Shown: positions 43,428 to 53,556, numbered from the stretch's first letter. The stretch is DNA of 64,000 bases from DAIPJH01 sp036770365 (GCA_036770365.1 DAIPJH010000009.1:17864-81863); one strand, 5' to 3'. Notes: generated by a model not told the origin, from the letters alone. Program-made: numbers and translations.

Positions 43428-44951
43428 ATGACCAATGAAGTAAACGCTGATAAAAATGGGACAATTACCGCACGCACCAGCGGCACGCCCGCAGAAGATG
43501 GCAACCGCAATAATTTTATTGGTTTCAGCGTCAACCCCAAAACACACCGTGTCGGCATAGAAGGCGGCATGGGCGCAACAGGTGAATATTCTCCTAGTGA
43601 CAACCTCACAATCATTGGCACGACAGGAGCAACCCTCCGCATCTCAGGCAATACGGGAATCTCCGCAGATCAAGCAACACGACAACACAATGCACGTACA
43701 GATACGCCGCTGCCTTCTCATGCGATGGGCATTTTTGAAGCACGCGATGTCCTAAACCAAATCATGCGAGAAACAAATGGCGACCTCGGAAAATACACGC
43801 TTGGACAAGCGCACGCCATCATCGAACAACGCCCCAATCTTGTTAAACCCGCGACACGTGAGCATCTCAATCAACTTGTCACAACACTCAACAATACGAA
43901 CTACACCCCTCCACCCGAACTCGCCGAGGCAAGAGGAGCAATTGACGCTCTCCATCAACGCTGGGTGGAGACAGGCAAGCCTCAAGTACAATTTTCTCAT
44001 GTCGACTCTGCGCTACGCCTTACCGCCCCACAATTACAACTCTCCAGCGATGCAAAAGCATTAACACAAAGCTTTCTTACTCAAGCAAATGGAAACATTG
44101 AACAAGCGTACCAAACATCCAAAACTCTACCACCTGAGCTTTTTTCTCCTCAAAACGCAGGAGAACGTATCCTGCCCTTGACACTCACCGAGATTAACCA
44201 CGCCGCGGCACGCACACAAGCCTATATCACCACCCATGGCGGCGTAAATGGCACAAGCAAAGAGATCGTTCAAACTGCCAATCAATACCTCCTGTCGACA
44301 GGACAGCCCCCGCTCCCTTCAAGCAGCACAAATGAAATCAAAGGCGGGGTGACGGAAATAGCGAACAACGCCGCACTAATTCAACAACAATACAAAAAAT
44401 TACCTTCCGTCGAGGAACTCGCACACAGGCACAAACAGATCAACCGACTCGTAGAAATCGACCCACGCATCGAAAGTGCAAGCTTTGTAGGCCTTGGAGT
44501 TCTTACCCCCCATGCCAGCGGCGCACTCATAGCAGAAAAAGCCGTCACAGTAGGCATCGGCAACCTCGACCGTGTCGCAGGCGAGGGCATCCGCATTCAC
44601 CCAGCCACCACCCGCACCGTCCGCGGAGAGCTAGGTATTGGTGATGAAAGCCAACGTTTTAGCCCCGACACTGCTATTAAGCTCAATCTCGCCCCCTCCC
44701 GCACTGACACGCAAACAGGCGGCTACCTCTTTGCAGAAAGAGAACAAACCTCATGGCAAGGTATCGAAGGATCACGCAGCACACAAAGCCTCGGCATGGG
44801 GATAGGCGTGAGTCAACCTCTTGGAAATAACACAACAGGCTTCCTTGCTGCGGAGGCACAGACATCACGTACAGAAGGACATGGACTAGAAAACATGCCA
44901 ACCCCCAAGCGTGATAAAAAAATTACCGTCAAAGGCGGCGTAGTATTTTAG
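43428..44951 (+). CDS. Unknown protein, 507 residues
   Basis: No family recognised. The ATG at 43428 is preferred because AGG lies 11 nt upstream; the ATG at 43419 is 2 nt from it. There is no signal peptide. Residues about 15-70 form a Gly/Thr-rich beta segment (IGFSVNPKTHRVGIEGGMGATGEYS in parts), the middle is helical and Gln/Asn-rich, and the last roughly 150 residues return to alternating Gly-rich strands (VTVGIGNLD, LGMGIGVSQPLG) ending in KGGVVF. The final Phe and strand pattern resemble an outer-membrane beta-barrel, but the missing signal peptide argues against it. It converges on the RTX gene. Secretion by another route or a cytoplasmic role are both open. Confidence 0.7.
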   Translation: MTNEVNADKNGTITARTSGTPAEDGNRNNFIGFSVNPKTHRVGIEGGMGATGEYSPSDNLTIIGTTGATLRISGNTGISADQATRQHNARTDTPLPSHAMGIFEARDVLNQIMRETNGDLGKYTLGQAHAIIEQRPNLVKPATREHLNQLVTTLNNTNYTPPPELAEARGAIDALHQRWVETGKPQVQFSHVDSALRLTAPQLQLSSDAKALTQSFLTQANGNIEQAYQTSKTLPPELFSPQNAGERILPLTLTEINHAAARTQAYITTHGGVNGTSKEIVQTANQYLLSTGQPPLPSSSTNEIKGGVTEIANNAALIQQQYKKLPSVEELAHRHKQINRLVEIDPRIESASFVGLGVLTPHASGALIAEKAVTVGIGNLDRVAGEGIRIHPATTRTVRGELGIGDESQRFSPDTAIKLNLAPSRTDTQTGGYLFAEREQTSWQGIEGSRSTQSLGMGIGVSQPLGNNTTGFLAAEAQTSRTEGHGLENMPTPKRDKKITVKGGVVF

Positions 44952-44963
44952 CCTTCCCCATTC

Positions 44964-47900
44964 CTACAAAGAAAAGTCAGCAATAACCAATGCCATCACA
45001 CCAACCAAATCAATTTGGAAATCAGCAGAACCATCACCATTCACATCACCAGTGACATGGGTGTTCATCCCATCATCTTCAAAACGAAGTTCACCAGCTA
45101 CACCACTAAACGCCGCACCACCTACAAAATGAAATGCTTGATCACCAGCCGCACCACTATCTGCATCCAATAAATTCACATAGATTTTATCTTTTTGTGC
45201 ATGGCTAAAATCAAAAATCATATCCGCATGCGCCACGGTGCTTTCTTCAAGCTTGCTAACAATAAACTTATCAGCATCCGCGCCACCAGTAAGGCTATCA
45301 CCATCCATGCCGCCGTAAATTAAATCTTTACCAGCATCACCATTAATCACATCGACGCCCGCTTGACCCTTAATAGTATCCGCAACAATTGAACCTGTGA
45401 CCGTATCATTACCGCTACCCACATCAATGAAGCTAATGCCCGTTAACTGTGTAGTACTGAAATCAAAGTTCTGTGCAGCACTATTACCTCGAATCGCCAC
45501 ACCAGTGAATACCCCCGCACTGATTTCTTCAATGCCAGCCACAGATGCAAGCCCAATATAAGTGTCGTTTTGTGTCGCCACAATCACATCAATGCCATCG
45601 CCACCATCTACGCTGTCATAACCTTCAGCCAATTTGGCATTGCCAAACAAGAAACTATCGTTACCAACGCCACCACTGAGCAAGTCATTATCCGCGCCGC
45701 CAACAAGGGTATCCGCGCCGTCTTCGCCGTAAATTCTATCACGACCAGTTTCACCTTTCAATAGATCATCACCAAGCCCACCATAAAGCTTATCATCGCC
45801 ACCGCCGCCAGCAACATCATCATTGCCACCATAAGCTTTGATCATATCAGCATTTACACTTCCAATAACACTATCTATACCATTACCCATGTCAATTGAG
45901 GCAATCCCAGACAATGTTACACCTGAGAAATCCCAATTATGAACACCGCTACTTGCTCTGATATGCACATTCGTGAATCCGTCAGATGAAATGGTTTCAA
46001 TGCCCACAAAAGAACTCAAACCAATATAGGTATTATTTGCCTTCGCATGAATCACATCCACACCATCACCACCCACGACAACATCATAGCCTTCGACTTT
46101 CGCATTATTGCTATAATAGAATGCGTCATCGCCCAAACCACTGATAAGGGAGTCATTACCGCCGCCACCAATCAATGTATCATCACCCGCCGCGCTGCTA
46201 AGATTATCATTACCTTCATTACCCATCAGATGATTAGCAACATCATTGCCTGTAATCGTATCATTTCCTGCGCCACCAACGGCATCTTCAATATGTGTCA
46301 CGGTCGTCGCGAAAAGCCCAGCGGTAATGGCGGAAACCACGTTCGCACTATTGGGCGAAAGTGTCACCACCGCACCGCGACCCAGCGTATCCACTAAACC
46401 TTGATAGATCGACTCATAATTATTTGCGATAGCAAAAATCGGAATAATGTTTGCTGCCATCAAGGCATCTTTCAACTGCGAAATCAGAGGATAATCTTCA
46501 CCTGTACCTGCTGGTGTGCCATCCATGATGGCATCACCATTATTTGCGGTCGTAATCCCTGCTGATGCGCCATCACCCGCTTGATGAAAAGGAGCATCTG
46601 TAAACAGCACCACAAAACGTGCGGAATCGGCACGAAATCCAACATCCGCACTATGTAGCGCAAGTTGCATCAAGGCTTCAATCTGAGCTTCTGGCTCATC
46701 ATTACCACTGTGAATCACCATGCTGTTATACGCAGCAGTAAGCGCAGCCGAATCAGGCGACAGCCCGAGCAATGTGTTATAAACCCAATCACCCGCTGAA
46801 CCAAACGAACCTGTTGGCTTATCAACAAAGGTAGAAGAGCCAAACTCACTATTAGTTTGCACTGCTTGTAACGCACTCACAATGCTTGGCACTAAACCAC
46901 GCACGGTGGCAATATCATCACCAAACGAACCTGACAAATCTTGCAAGAATTGCACATCAAGAGGAAGCGCAGTGCTACCACCTGCACCCAAATCACAATC
47001 ACCACCTTCTACGGTGCTATGGGTATCGCCTGTCAAATCAATATAGCTATCGCCTATTGCTTCGCTCGCATCCACCGTATCATGACCCAAGAAATCTTCT
47101 ATATACGCCGAACCACCTTTAAGAACAAAACGATCGTCGCCGCTCCCGCCGACCAACGTGTCTAAACCAGAAGCAGAAATCAGACGATCATCACCGTCCC
47201 CGCCAGACTCAAGATCATTACCTTCGCCACCATCAATCGTATCATCACCCGTACTACCCGCGATATGATTATCCACCGCATTCCCAACAACTAAATGAGC
47301 AACACCACCCGTCAATTGCACAGATTCAATATTATCACTTATCGTCCAATCAGTATTCACCCATACGGTATCTGTACCACCACCAACGTCTTCTACAATC
47401 ACATCACCCATGCCATTGACGATATAAGTATCATCACCCACGCCGCCAATCATTACGTTGCTACCCACACCGCCGTCCAGCGTATCATTGCCAGCCGCCC
47501 CCATCAGCGTATCATTGCCAATATCACCTGTGAGCCCATTATCCGACGCATTCCCTGTTGCTGCATGTGCATCACCTATCAAAACGAGATTTTCCAAATT
47601 ATTTGATAAGGTATAATCCACCGCAGCAATTACGGTATCACTACCTTCAGCCACGCCCTCAACAATTGCATCCGTCAAACCATCGACCATGTAAGTATCA
47701 TCACCTGCACCACCCACCATTGTGTCAACACCGACACCACCATCAAGTGTATCCGCACCCGCGGTCCCTGCAATGCTGTTATCAAGTGCATTACCCGTTC
47801 CAACATGTGCTGAACCAGTGAGTTGCAATGCTTCTACATTATCAGCAAGTGTTAGATTTACAGAGGTAAAGACGGTATCGCTACCCTCACCCGCAGCTTC

Positions 47901-50330
47901 TTGCACCCTATCACCCGCATTATCCACGATGTAACGATCATTACCTGCGCCACCAATAAGCGTATCAACACCCACACCGCCATCAAGCGTATCATTCGAA
48001 GCGGTGCTGGTAATCACATTATTAAGTACGTTGCCAATTCCTACCGTCGCCAAACCAGACAAAGAGAGATTCTCAACATTTACACCAAGCGTGTAATTAA
48101 CTGTTGAAATCACACTGTCACTACCACCACCCACAGCCTCTACAATCGAATCTGTTGCGCTATCAACTAAATAGGTATCGTTGCCTAAACCGCCACTTAG
48201 GGTATCCACACCTGCGCCACCATCAAGTGTATCGCCCGTCGCTGTACCTATAATCGCATTATTACTATTATTCCCTGTGCCAACATGCGCCGTGCCAATC
48301 AGCGTAAGATTCTCAACATTGGCTTGATCAGCAAGCGAAAAATCAATTGACGTAAGTACAGTGTCCGTACCACCACCTACTATCTCAACAATGCCATCAC
48401 CTGCATTGTCTACCTTATAAGTATCATTACCTGCGCCACCATTTAAAGTATCTACGCCCGCAGCACCATCGATTGTATCTGCACCTATTGTACCAAGAAT
48501 AATATTATCTTGCGCATTACCCGTTCCAACATGTGCTGAACCCACAAGCTGCAACACTTCCACTTCTAGCCCTAGAAGTGTGTAATTCACGCTGGCAATC
48601 ACAGTATCTGTGCCTTCACCAACATTCTCAACCACGACGTCGCCAACATTATCCACAAGATAAGTATCATTGCCGACACCACCAACCAATGAATCAACGC
48701 CTACGCCTCCTTCAAGCGTATCATTACCACCTTCACCGTTGATAGTATCATTGCCAGCCAAACCTAAAATCGCATCATTGCCTGCACCAATTGTATGTAA
48801 TACGCCGTACCCCGCACCCATCACATCATTCCCACTTGTACCGTAAATATTGTTATCTGGCTGCCAAGAAATCGGCGCATACACAATACTTGCTGATTCA
48901 TAGCTTGAACCGGGACTACCAATCAATAAATCTGGGGTGGCATCACCATTCATATCCGTGAGCGCGGACACGGTAGAGCCTGTCAGGCTACCCGCTACAC
49001 CCACAATTTTTGCACCACCAACGCCATTCGCCACATTGGTCAAATCTATTGCGCCAGATACACCGCCCCAAACCACATAGACTGCACCAGCATCCGCACC
49101 CCCTTCAGAATCATGCGGCGTACCAATGATAAAATCATTGATGCCATCACGATTGAAATCACCGCCTTTAGCAACCGAAAGCCCAACCAAACTATGTCCA
49201 GCCTCAGGTGTAATTACAAAACCGCCAATGCCTGCGGCAATATCAGACAACAATACTTCTGACGTAGTTGACTTGCCGTACACCACATAGGCTCTATTGC
49301 CACCTGACGCGCCAACGAGAATATCTGCGATCCCATCACCATTAATATCACTCAAACCAGCGATAGCATCTCCTGCATTCTCACCTAATTGCCCCGTGAT
49401 GCGATAACCACCAACCCCACTAGCAACATTTTGTAAATCCACCGTTGTTGTAGTCGATTTCCCAAAGACCACATACGCCGCTCCAGAATCTTGACCGCCA
49501 GCTTCACTGGTAGAAGCCCCGATCAGGATTTCGCTTTTGCCATCACCACTCACATCAGAAAGCACACCCAATGCTGAACCCGCATGTTCATTTTTGCCTT
49601 CACCAAGAATTTTAAAACCACCAACTCCCGCTGCGACATTAGAAAGATTAACAGCAGAACTCGTGCTTTTTCCCCAGACAACATAGGCTGCACCTGCATC
49701 AACCTTCGCACCATCGCTATCAGGCGCACCAACCAAAATTTCCGCTTTACCATCACCATTCAAATCAGCAATCGAAGTCATCACGCCCCCAACATGATCA
49801 CCCGCCGCTTCACCCTTCATCACATAACCTTTGCCGCCACCTGTGAAGGGATCGCCCAAATCAATCCCACCCGTCGTCGCCTTACCCCACAACACGAACG
49901 CTGCACCTGCATCAAGCACCGCACCGTTATCCATGCCCGAAGCACCAATAAGAATTTCAGCCTTACCATCGCCGTTCAAGTCCGTCACACTACCGACAGA
50001 AGAACCTGCATGATCACCCGCACTTACTCCATCAATAATAAATGATGTTACCCCCGTGCCAAGCGTTTCCGCCGCACCACCTGTAGCACGACCAAAGGTC
50101 ACAAAGATACGCCCAGCATCAACATCTTTATCATCATCAAAAGCCACGCCAGTAATAATCTCGCTCACACCATCACCGTTCACATCACTGATCCCCGCAA
50201 GCCACGGCGCAGAGGCAGTCCCCGCTGCAAGCATCGAAGAAAAATCTGTTGGCGCAGACGACATCAAGCGATAGCCTGCGACGCCAAGATTTGAAGATGA
50301 TAAAAAGATTTTTGTAACTGGTGCTGGCAT
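44964..50330 (-). CDS. Giant RTX protein with FG-GAP propeller and integrin-beta-like VWA domain
   Basis: 1788 residues from the ATG at 50330 (GGGAG upstream; an upstream in-frame start at 50411 would cross the promoter region). Residues about 30-480 carry seven FG-GAP repeats (forms of DLNGDGKAEILIGA), enough for a seven-bladed propeller. Then come six RTX-type modules (about 520-1045; GGxGNDTYxVDN), a VWA domain with MIDAS DLSGSF (Asp about 1131), more GGxGND nonapeptides (about 1350-1620) and a C-terminal secretion region (GDVNGDGSADFQIDL, ending DFSL). There is no signal peptide; a type I secretion system is expected but none is nearby. Calcium binding and adhesion are likely. It is divergent from the OmpR-type system. 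Confidence 0.92.
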   Translation of the reverse strand: MPAPVTKIFLSSSNLGVAGYRLMSSAPTDFSSMLAAGTASAPWLAGISDVNGDGVSEIITGVAFDDDKDVDAGRIFVTFGRATGGAAETLGTGVTSFIIDGVSAGDHAGSSVGSVTDLNGDGKAEILIGASGMDNGAVLDAGAAFVLWGKATTGGIDLGDPFTGGGKGYVMKGEAAGDHVGGVMTSIADLNGDGKAEILVGAPDSDGAKVDAGAAYVVWGKSTSSAVNLSNVAAGVGGFKILGEGKNEHAGSALGVLSDVSGDGKSEILIGASTSEAGGQDSGAAYVVFGKSTTTTVDLQNVASGVGGYRITGQLGENAGDAIAGLSDINGDGIADILVGASGGNRAYVVYGKSTTSEVLLSDIAAGIGGFVITPEAGHSLVGLSVAKGGDFNRDGINDFIIGTPHDSEGGADAGAVYVVWGGVSGAIDLTNVANGVGGAKIVGVAGSLTGSTVSALTDMNGDATPDLLIGSPGSSYESASIVYAPISWQPDNNIYGTSGNDVMGAGYGVLHTIGAGNDAILGLAGNDTINGEGGNDTLEGGVGVDSLVGGVGNDTYLVDNVGDVVVENVGEGTDTVIASVNYTLLGLEVEVLQLVGSAHVGTGNAQDNIILGTIGADTIDGAAGVDTLNGGAGNDTYKVDNAGDGIVEIVGGGTDTVLTSIDFSLADQANVENLTLIGTAHVGTGNNSNNAIIGTATGDTLDGGAGVDTLSGGLGNDTYLVDSATDSIVEAVGGGSDSVISTVNYTLGVNVENLSLSGLATVGIGNVLNNVITSTASNDTLDGGVGVDTLIGGAGNDRYIVDNAGDRVQEAAGEGSDTVFTSVNLTLADNVEALQLTGSAHVGTGNALDNSIAGTAGADTLDGGVGVDTMVGGAGDDTYMVDGLTDAIVEGVAEGSDTVIAAVDYTLSNNLENLVLIGDAHAATGNASDNGLTGDIGNDTLMGAAGNDTLDGGVGSNVMIGGVGDDTYIVNGMGDVIVEDVGGGTDTVWVNTDWTISDNIESVQLTGGVAHLVVGNAVDNHIAGSTGDDTIDGGEGNDLESGGDGDDRLISASGLDTLVGGSGDDRFVLKGGSAYIEDFLGHDTVDASEAIGDSYIDLTGDTHSTVEGGDCDLGAGGSTALPLDVQFLQDLSGSFGDDIATVRGLVPSIVSALQAVQTNSEFGSSTFVDKPTGSFGSAGDWVYNTLLGLSPDSAALTAAYNSMVIHSGNDEPEAQIEALMQLALHSADVGFRADSARFVVLFTDAPFHQAGDGASAGITTANNGDAIMDGTPAGTGEDYPLISQLKDALMAANIIPIFAIANNYESIYQGLVDTLGRGAVVTLSPNSANVVSAITAGLFATTVTHIEDAVGGAGNDTITGNDVANHLMGNEGNDNLSSAAGDDTLIGGGGNDSLISGLGDDAFYYSNNAKVEGYDVVVGGDGVDVIHAKANNTYIGLSSFVGIETISSDGFTNVHIRASSGVHNWDFSGVTLSGIASIDMGNGIDSVIGSVNADMIKAYGGNDDVAGGGGDDKLYGGLGDDLLKGETGRDRIYGEDGADTLVGGADNDLLSGGVGNDSFLFGNAKLAEGYDSVDGGDGIDVIVATQNDTYIGLASVAGIEEISAGVFTGVAIRGNSAAQNFDFSTTQLTGISFIDVGSGNDTVTGSIVADTIKGQAGVDVINGDAGKDLIYGGMDGDSLTGGADADKFIVSKLEESTVAHADMIFDFSHAQKDKIYVNLLDADSGAAGDQAFHFVGGAAFSGVAGELRFEDDGMNTHVTGDVNGDGSADFQIDLVGVMALVIADFSL
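47200..48740 (-). repeat. Six tandem RTX modules inside the giant RTX gene
   Basis: At the DNA level about 250-290 bp units repeat imperfectly; each encodes GADTLDGGxGVDT, GGxGNDTYxVDN, a DTV strand, a YTL strand and an HVGTGN turn. The boundaries given are approximate. Similarity between units makes this stretch prone to recombination and to assembly collapse. Confidence 0.8.
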
Positions 50331-50387
50331 AATAATCTCCCATAACGTAATACTGTATAAAAACACCATGTGGCTATGACAGCTGAG

Positions 50388-50405
50388 CCTTAAGCAGACC
50401 TTAAG
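50388..50405. promoter_or_regulatory. Direct repeat CCTTAAG-N4-CCTTAAG (11-bp period), likely OmpR-family binding site
   Basis: Two exact CCTTAAG copies start 11 bp apart, one helical turn, which is the spacing used by tandem OmpR/PhoB-type dimers. The site lies 48 bp before the response-regulator ATG and 57 bp before the RTX gene ATG on the other strand, so it could serve both promoters. Binding by the adjacent regulator is inferred. Confidence 0.55.
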
Positions 50406-50453
50406 AGGCAAAAAAATCTGATTTTTATTGCAACTCTACGCCAAGGATAAAAT

Positions 50454-51116
50454 ATGCATCGGATTCTACTTATCGAAGATGATTACATGCTAGGGCAGGC
50501 AACCACAGAAGGACTACGCGATACGTTTATAGTAGATTGGTTCACCACCAAAGACGAAGCCCTTGCTGCCATCGCCACCCTTACTTACGACCTTTACATT
50601 TTAGACGTAGTACTACCTGATGGGTCAGGGTTAGATATACTCAACACACTCCGAACCCGCAAAAACACGCATCCTGTGCTTCTGCTAACTGCACGCGACA
50701 GGGTCGAACACCGTGTTCATGGTCTTAATGCAGGTGCAGATGATTACATGATCAAACCTTTCGATCTCGATGAGCTTACGGCACGCTGCAACGCATTGAT
50801 TCGCAGAGCCTCAGGCATCATCACTAACACCATCTGCTGGCATGAGATTGAATATCATCCAGCATCACACATCGTGACAAAAAAAGGATGCACCGTTTCC
50901 CTTTCCGCAAGAGAACTTGCTGTGTTCGACGCACTTATGCTCAACATGGGCAAAATCATCAACAAGGAACAAATCGAAGCACGTATATATAATTGGCATC
51001 AACATATTGAAAGCAATACCGTAGAAGTACATATCTCCGCATTAAGACGCAAATTGGGTAAAGAGTTAATTCATACCGTACGCGGACTCGGTTACATCAT
51101 CAAGCAACCAACATGA
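50454..51116 (+). CDS. OmpR-family response regulator
   Basis: 220 residues: receiver domain (EDDYML, phosphoacceptor D51 in ILDVVLPDGSG, Lys in IKPFDLDEL) and a C-terminal winged helix (SARELAVFDAL, NTVEVHISALRRKLG, VRGLGYI). AGGA precedes the ATG. The stop overlaps the kinase start by ATGA, so the two are a translationally coupled pair. It is divergent from the RTX gene and separated from it only by the repeat-bearing promoter region, so the RTX gene is its most likely target. Confidence 0.94.
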   Translation: MHRILLIEDDYMLGQATTEGLRDTFIVDWFTTKDEALAAIATLTYDLYILDVVLPDGSGLDILNTLRTRKNTHPVLLLTARDRVEHRVHGLNAGADDYMIKPFDLDELTARCNALIRRASGIITNTICWHEIEYHPASHIVTKKGCTVSLSARELAVFDALMLNMGKIINKEQIEARIYNWHQHIESNTVEVHISALRRKLGKELIHTVRGLGYIIKQPT

Positions 51117-52465
51117 AAACATATTCTTTACGCCAATATTCCATTGTCGCACTTATCATTCCCTTGCTACTTGCTATCACCATCAGCGCAGGGGCAGCTT
51201 TATGGTATACTTACCAAACCATCACGGCGATACATAATGCCAACATGCTACATCATGCTCATTTTCTATTATTACTCACAAGACATGAAGCGCAGGAGCA
51301 AGAAAACATTGATAGCACCCTGACACGTGACGCCTCGGAAATGAAACATCTCTTTGAAAATCGCATCACTTACAAAGTATGGAGCGGTACAAAACTCATC
51401 ACACAATCTCCTAATGCAGATAAATATTCTCTCTCTCCCGCACCACAGGGCTTCTCCTCACGCACCATCGACAATCAAACATGGATTGTGTGCGTAGTGC
51501 ATAATCCCACCGACAATGTTACCGTAGAAATAACAGAAGAAGCCTCTGTTCGTACGGATCTTATCCGACACATTATACAAAGCATTGTGTTGCCACTACT
51601 CATCTGTATACCATTGCTAATCCTTATCGTAATTATAAGTATCAACAATACATTAAAGCCTCTGAAGCAATTATCTGACCAAGTCAATAGTCGTCATGTT
51701 GATGATCTGCATCCCCTCACTACACTACATATCCCACGCGAGATACTTCCTTTATATCACGCACTAAATCGTCTATTTTCACGTTTAGAGCAAAGTATTC
51801 TACGAGAACGAGAGTTCACGGATAACGCCGCTCATGAACTACGTACCCCACTTGCCGCAGTTAAAACTTACGCGCAGGTCATTAAAAGAAAAATTACTAC
51901 AAATCATAAGCTTATTGAAAATTTTAATGGCTTACTTGCTGCAATTGACCGCAGCACTGTTGTTGTTGATCAACTCCTTTCATTTACACGGCTGCAAGAA
52001 CAGTCCTATGAATTCAACACACTCAATTTCACAACATGTGTACAGCACATTATCTCAGACATCACGCCTCTCGCCATTGAAAAACACCAGCATATTCAAA
52101 CAAACCTTGCCCCCGATATTATGCTCTTAGGACACACTGGATCGCTGCATATCATGCTACGCAATCTGCTTGATAACGCAATTCGCTACACCCCTGCTCA
52201 AGGCATCATTACCGTTACGCTACGCCGCAATTCCCACAAGACGATCACTCTTTCTATCCAAGACACAGGTTCAGGCATTGCTCCTACAGCACGAGAACAT
52301 GTCTTTAAACGTTTTACAAGGATGGACACCAGCAAAACAGGAAGTGGGCTTGGACTTGCTATTGTAAAATGGATTGCAGACGCTCACTCTGCCTCTATCC
52401 ACCTCAGTGATAACTCACCTCATGGTCTCACAGTAACGATCACATTTTCTTCCGCCACCACATAA
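51113..52465 (+). CDS. Membrane sensor histidine kinase (QseC/TctE-like)
   Basis: 450 residues. Membrane helices at about 10-33 and 162-182 flank a periplasmic domain of about 125 residues; a HAMP-like linker follows, then dimerisation with phospho-His H241 in NAAHELRTPLAAVK and HATPase (NLLDNAIRYTP, DTGSGIAP, GSGLGLAIVKW). Small periplasmic sensor domain; ligand unknown. It is coupled to the preceding response regulator. Confidence 0.93.
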   Translation: MKTYSLRQYSIVALIIPLLLAITISAGAALWYTYQTITAIHNANMLHHAHFLLLLTRHEAQEQENIDSTLTRDASEMKHLFENRITYKVWSGTKLITQSPNADKYSLSPAPQGFSSRTIDNQTWIVCVVHNPTDNVTVEITEEASVRTDLIRHIIQSIVLPLLICIPLLILIVIISINNTLKPLKQLSDQVNSRHVDDLHPLTTLHIPREILPLYHALNRLFSRLEQSILREREFTDNAAHELRTPLAAVKTYAQVIKRKITTNHKLIENFNGLLAAIDRSTVVVDQLLSFTRLQEQSYEFNTLNFTTCVQHIISDITPLAIEKHQHIQTNLAPDIMLLGHTGSLHIMLRNLLDNAIRYTPAQGIITVTLRRNSHKTITLSIQDTGSGIAPTAREHVFKRFTRMDTSKTGSGLGLAIVKWIADAHSASIHLSDNSPHGLTVTITFSSATT

Positions 52466-52561
52466 CCAATAAAAGTCCCATCGTTTTGGAACAGTCTTTT
52501 GGTACATTCTATTTTTTGGATGGCTTTAAGTTATTGAATATTAATAACTATTTTTAGTAAA

Positions 52562-52637
52562 TGGTGGAGGCGACAGGAGTTGAACCCGCGACCCCCTGAA
52601 TGCAAATCAGGTGCTCTACCAACTGAGCTACGCCCCC
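52562..52637 (-). tRNA. tRNA-Ala (anticodon UGC)
   Basis: A 76-nt cloverleaf on the minus strand with encoded CCA. The acceptor stem GGGGGCG pairs with CGCCTCC and gives the G3:U70 wobble that is the identity element of alanine tRNA. The anticodon arm CCTGA-TTTGCAT-TCAGG places TGC at 34-36, and GGTTCAA is the T-loop. It stands alone between a histidine kinase gene and trmD; in many bacteria this isoacceptor is in the 16S-23S spacer. Confidence 0.97.
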
Positions 52638-52819
52638 ATTTACCAAGCGATGACTGTCTCGCAATTGATGGGCTGCAATCTAGGCAAAATTGCGCACCAG
52701 TCAAGCGGATTTTTTCTTTTTTACGATTTTTCTTAGTATATGGCACTTTTCAAGCTCACACGAATAGGTTATAGAACTGCGCAAGATTTTATCTTTCAAT
52801 AACATCTTTAGGAAAAAAC

Positions 52820-53545
52820 GTGAGCTTCACCGCCTCTATCATCACTGTCTGCCCCGAAATGTTCCCTGGTGTACTAGGATATTCACTCGCAGGCAAAGCC
52901 TTAGAGCGCGGCGACTGGCAGCTTGATACCTACAACCTACGTGATTTTGCCACTGATAAACATCATAATGTCGATGACACGCCCTACGGCGGCGGCGCAG
53001 GCATGGTGATGAAACCCGACGTGGTCTCAGACGCGATTGATGCCGCGATGACCGACACCCCCCACGCAAAACTCGTCTACATGACCCCACGCGGCGAACC
53101 ACTGACCCAAGCGCGAGTGGAATCACTCGCGCAGGAATCCGCTATCATCATTCTATGCGGTCGCTTTGAGACGATTGATGAACGCGCCATAGAACACCAT
53201 CAGCCGTTAGAGATAAGTATTGGCGATTACATTCTTTTTGGTGGCGAAGTAGCGGCACAAGTGCTATTAGAGGCGATCTTACGGGTTAAAGACGGGATTG
53301 TGGGTAATGAACTCACCCACAATGAAGAAAGTTTTGCTTTTGGTGAAGAAAAAGCTTTACTCTTAGAGTATCCTCACTATACTCGACCGCCCTTATGGAA
53401 GGGTCGTGCTGTGCCTGAAGTCTTAATTTCAGGTCATCACGAAAAAATAAATATCTGGCGCAGACAGGAAGCTGAACAAGCTACACGTAGACGCAGACCG
53501 GATTTATGGCAAAGATACCTTTCGACGAAAAGTCGCAAGGAATAA
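52820..53545 (+). CDS. trmD: tRNA (guanine-37-N1)-methyltransferase TrmD
   Basis: 241 residues starting with GTG (AGGA 7 nt upstream). SIITVCPEMFPG, the DDTPYGGGAGMVM loop, ILCGRFETIDERAIEH and ISIGDYILFGGEVAA form the trefoil-knot SAM site. It makes m1G37 in tRNAs reading CNN codons, preventing frameshifts. It is followed by rplS in the widely conserved trmD-rplS order; rpsP and rimM, which often precede it, are absent here. Confidence 0.95.
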   Translation: MSFTASIITVCPEMFPGVLGYSLAGKALERGDWQLDTYNLRDFATDKHHNVDDTPYGGGAGMVMKPDVVSDAIDAAMTDTPHAKLVYMTPRGEPLTQARVESLAQESAIIILCGRFETIDERAIEHHQPLEISIGDYILFGGEVAAQVLLEAILRVKDGIVGNELTHNEESFAFGEEKALLLEYPHYTRPPLWKGRAVPEVLISGHHEKINIWRRQEAEQATRRRRPDLWQRYLSTKSRKE

Positions 53546-53556
53546 CGGAGAAGAAC

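Noticed and set aside
47200..48740. Regularly spaced DNA repeats that could suggest a CRISPR or satellite array
   Set aside because: The period is about 250-290 bp, the reading frame stays open throughout and the units encode RTX calcium-binding modules.
52562..52637. tRNA-Ala as part of a 16S-23S spacer
   Set aside because: It is more than 10 kb from the 16S gene and flanked by protein genes, so it is a solo tRNA.
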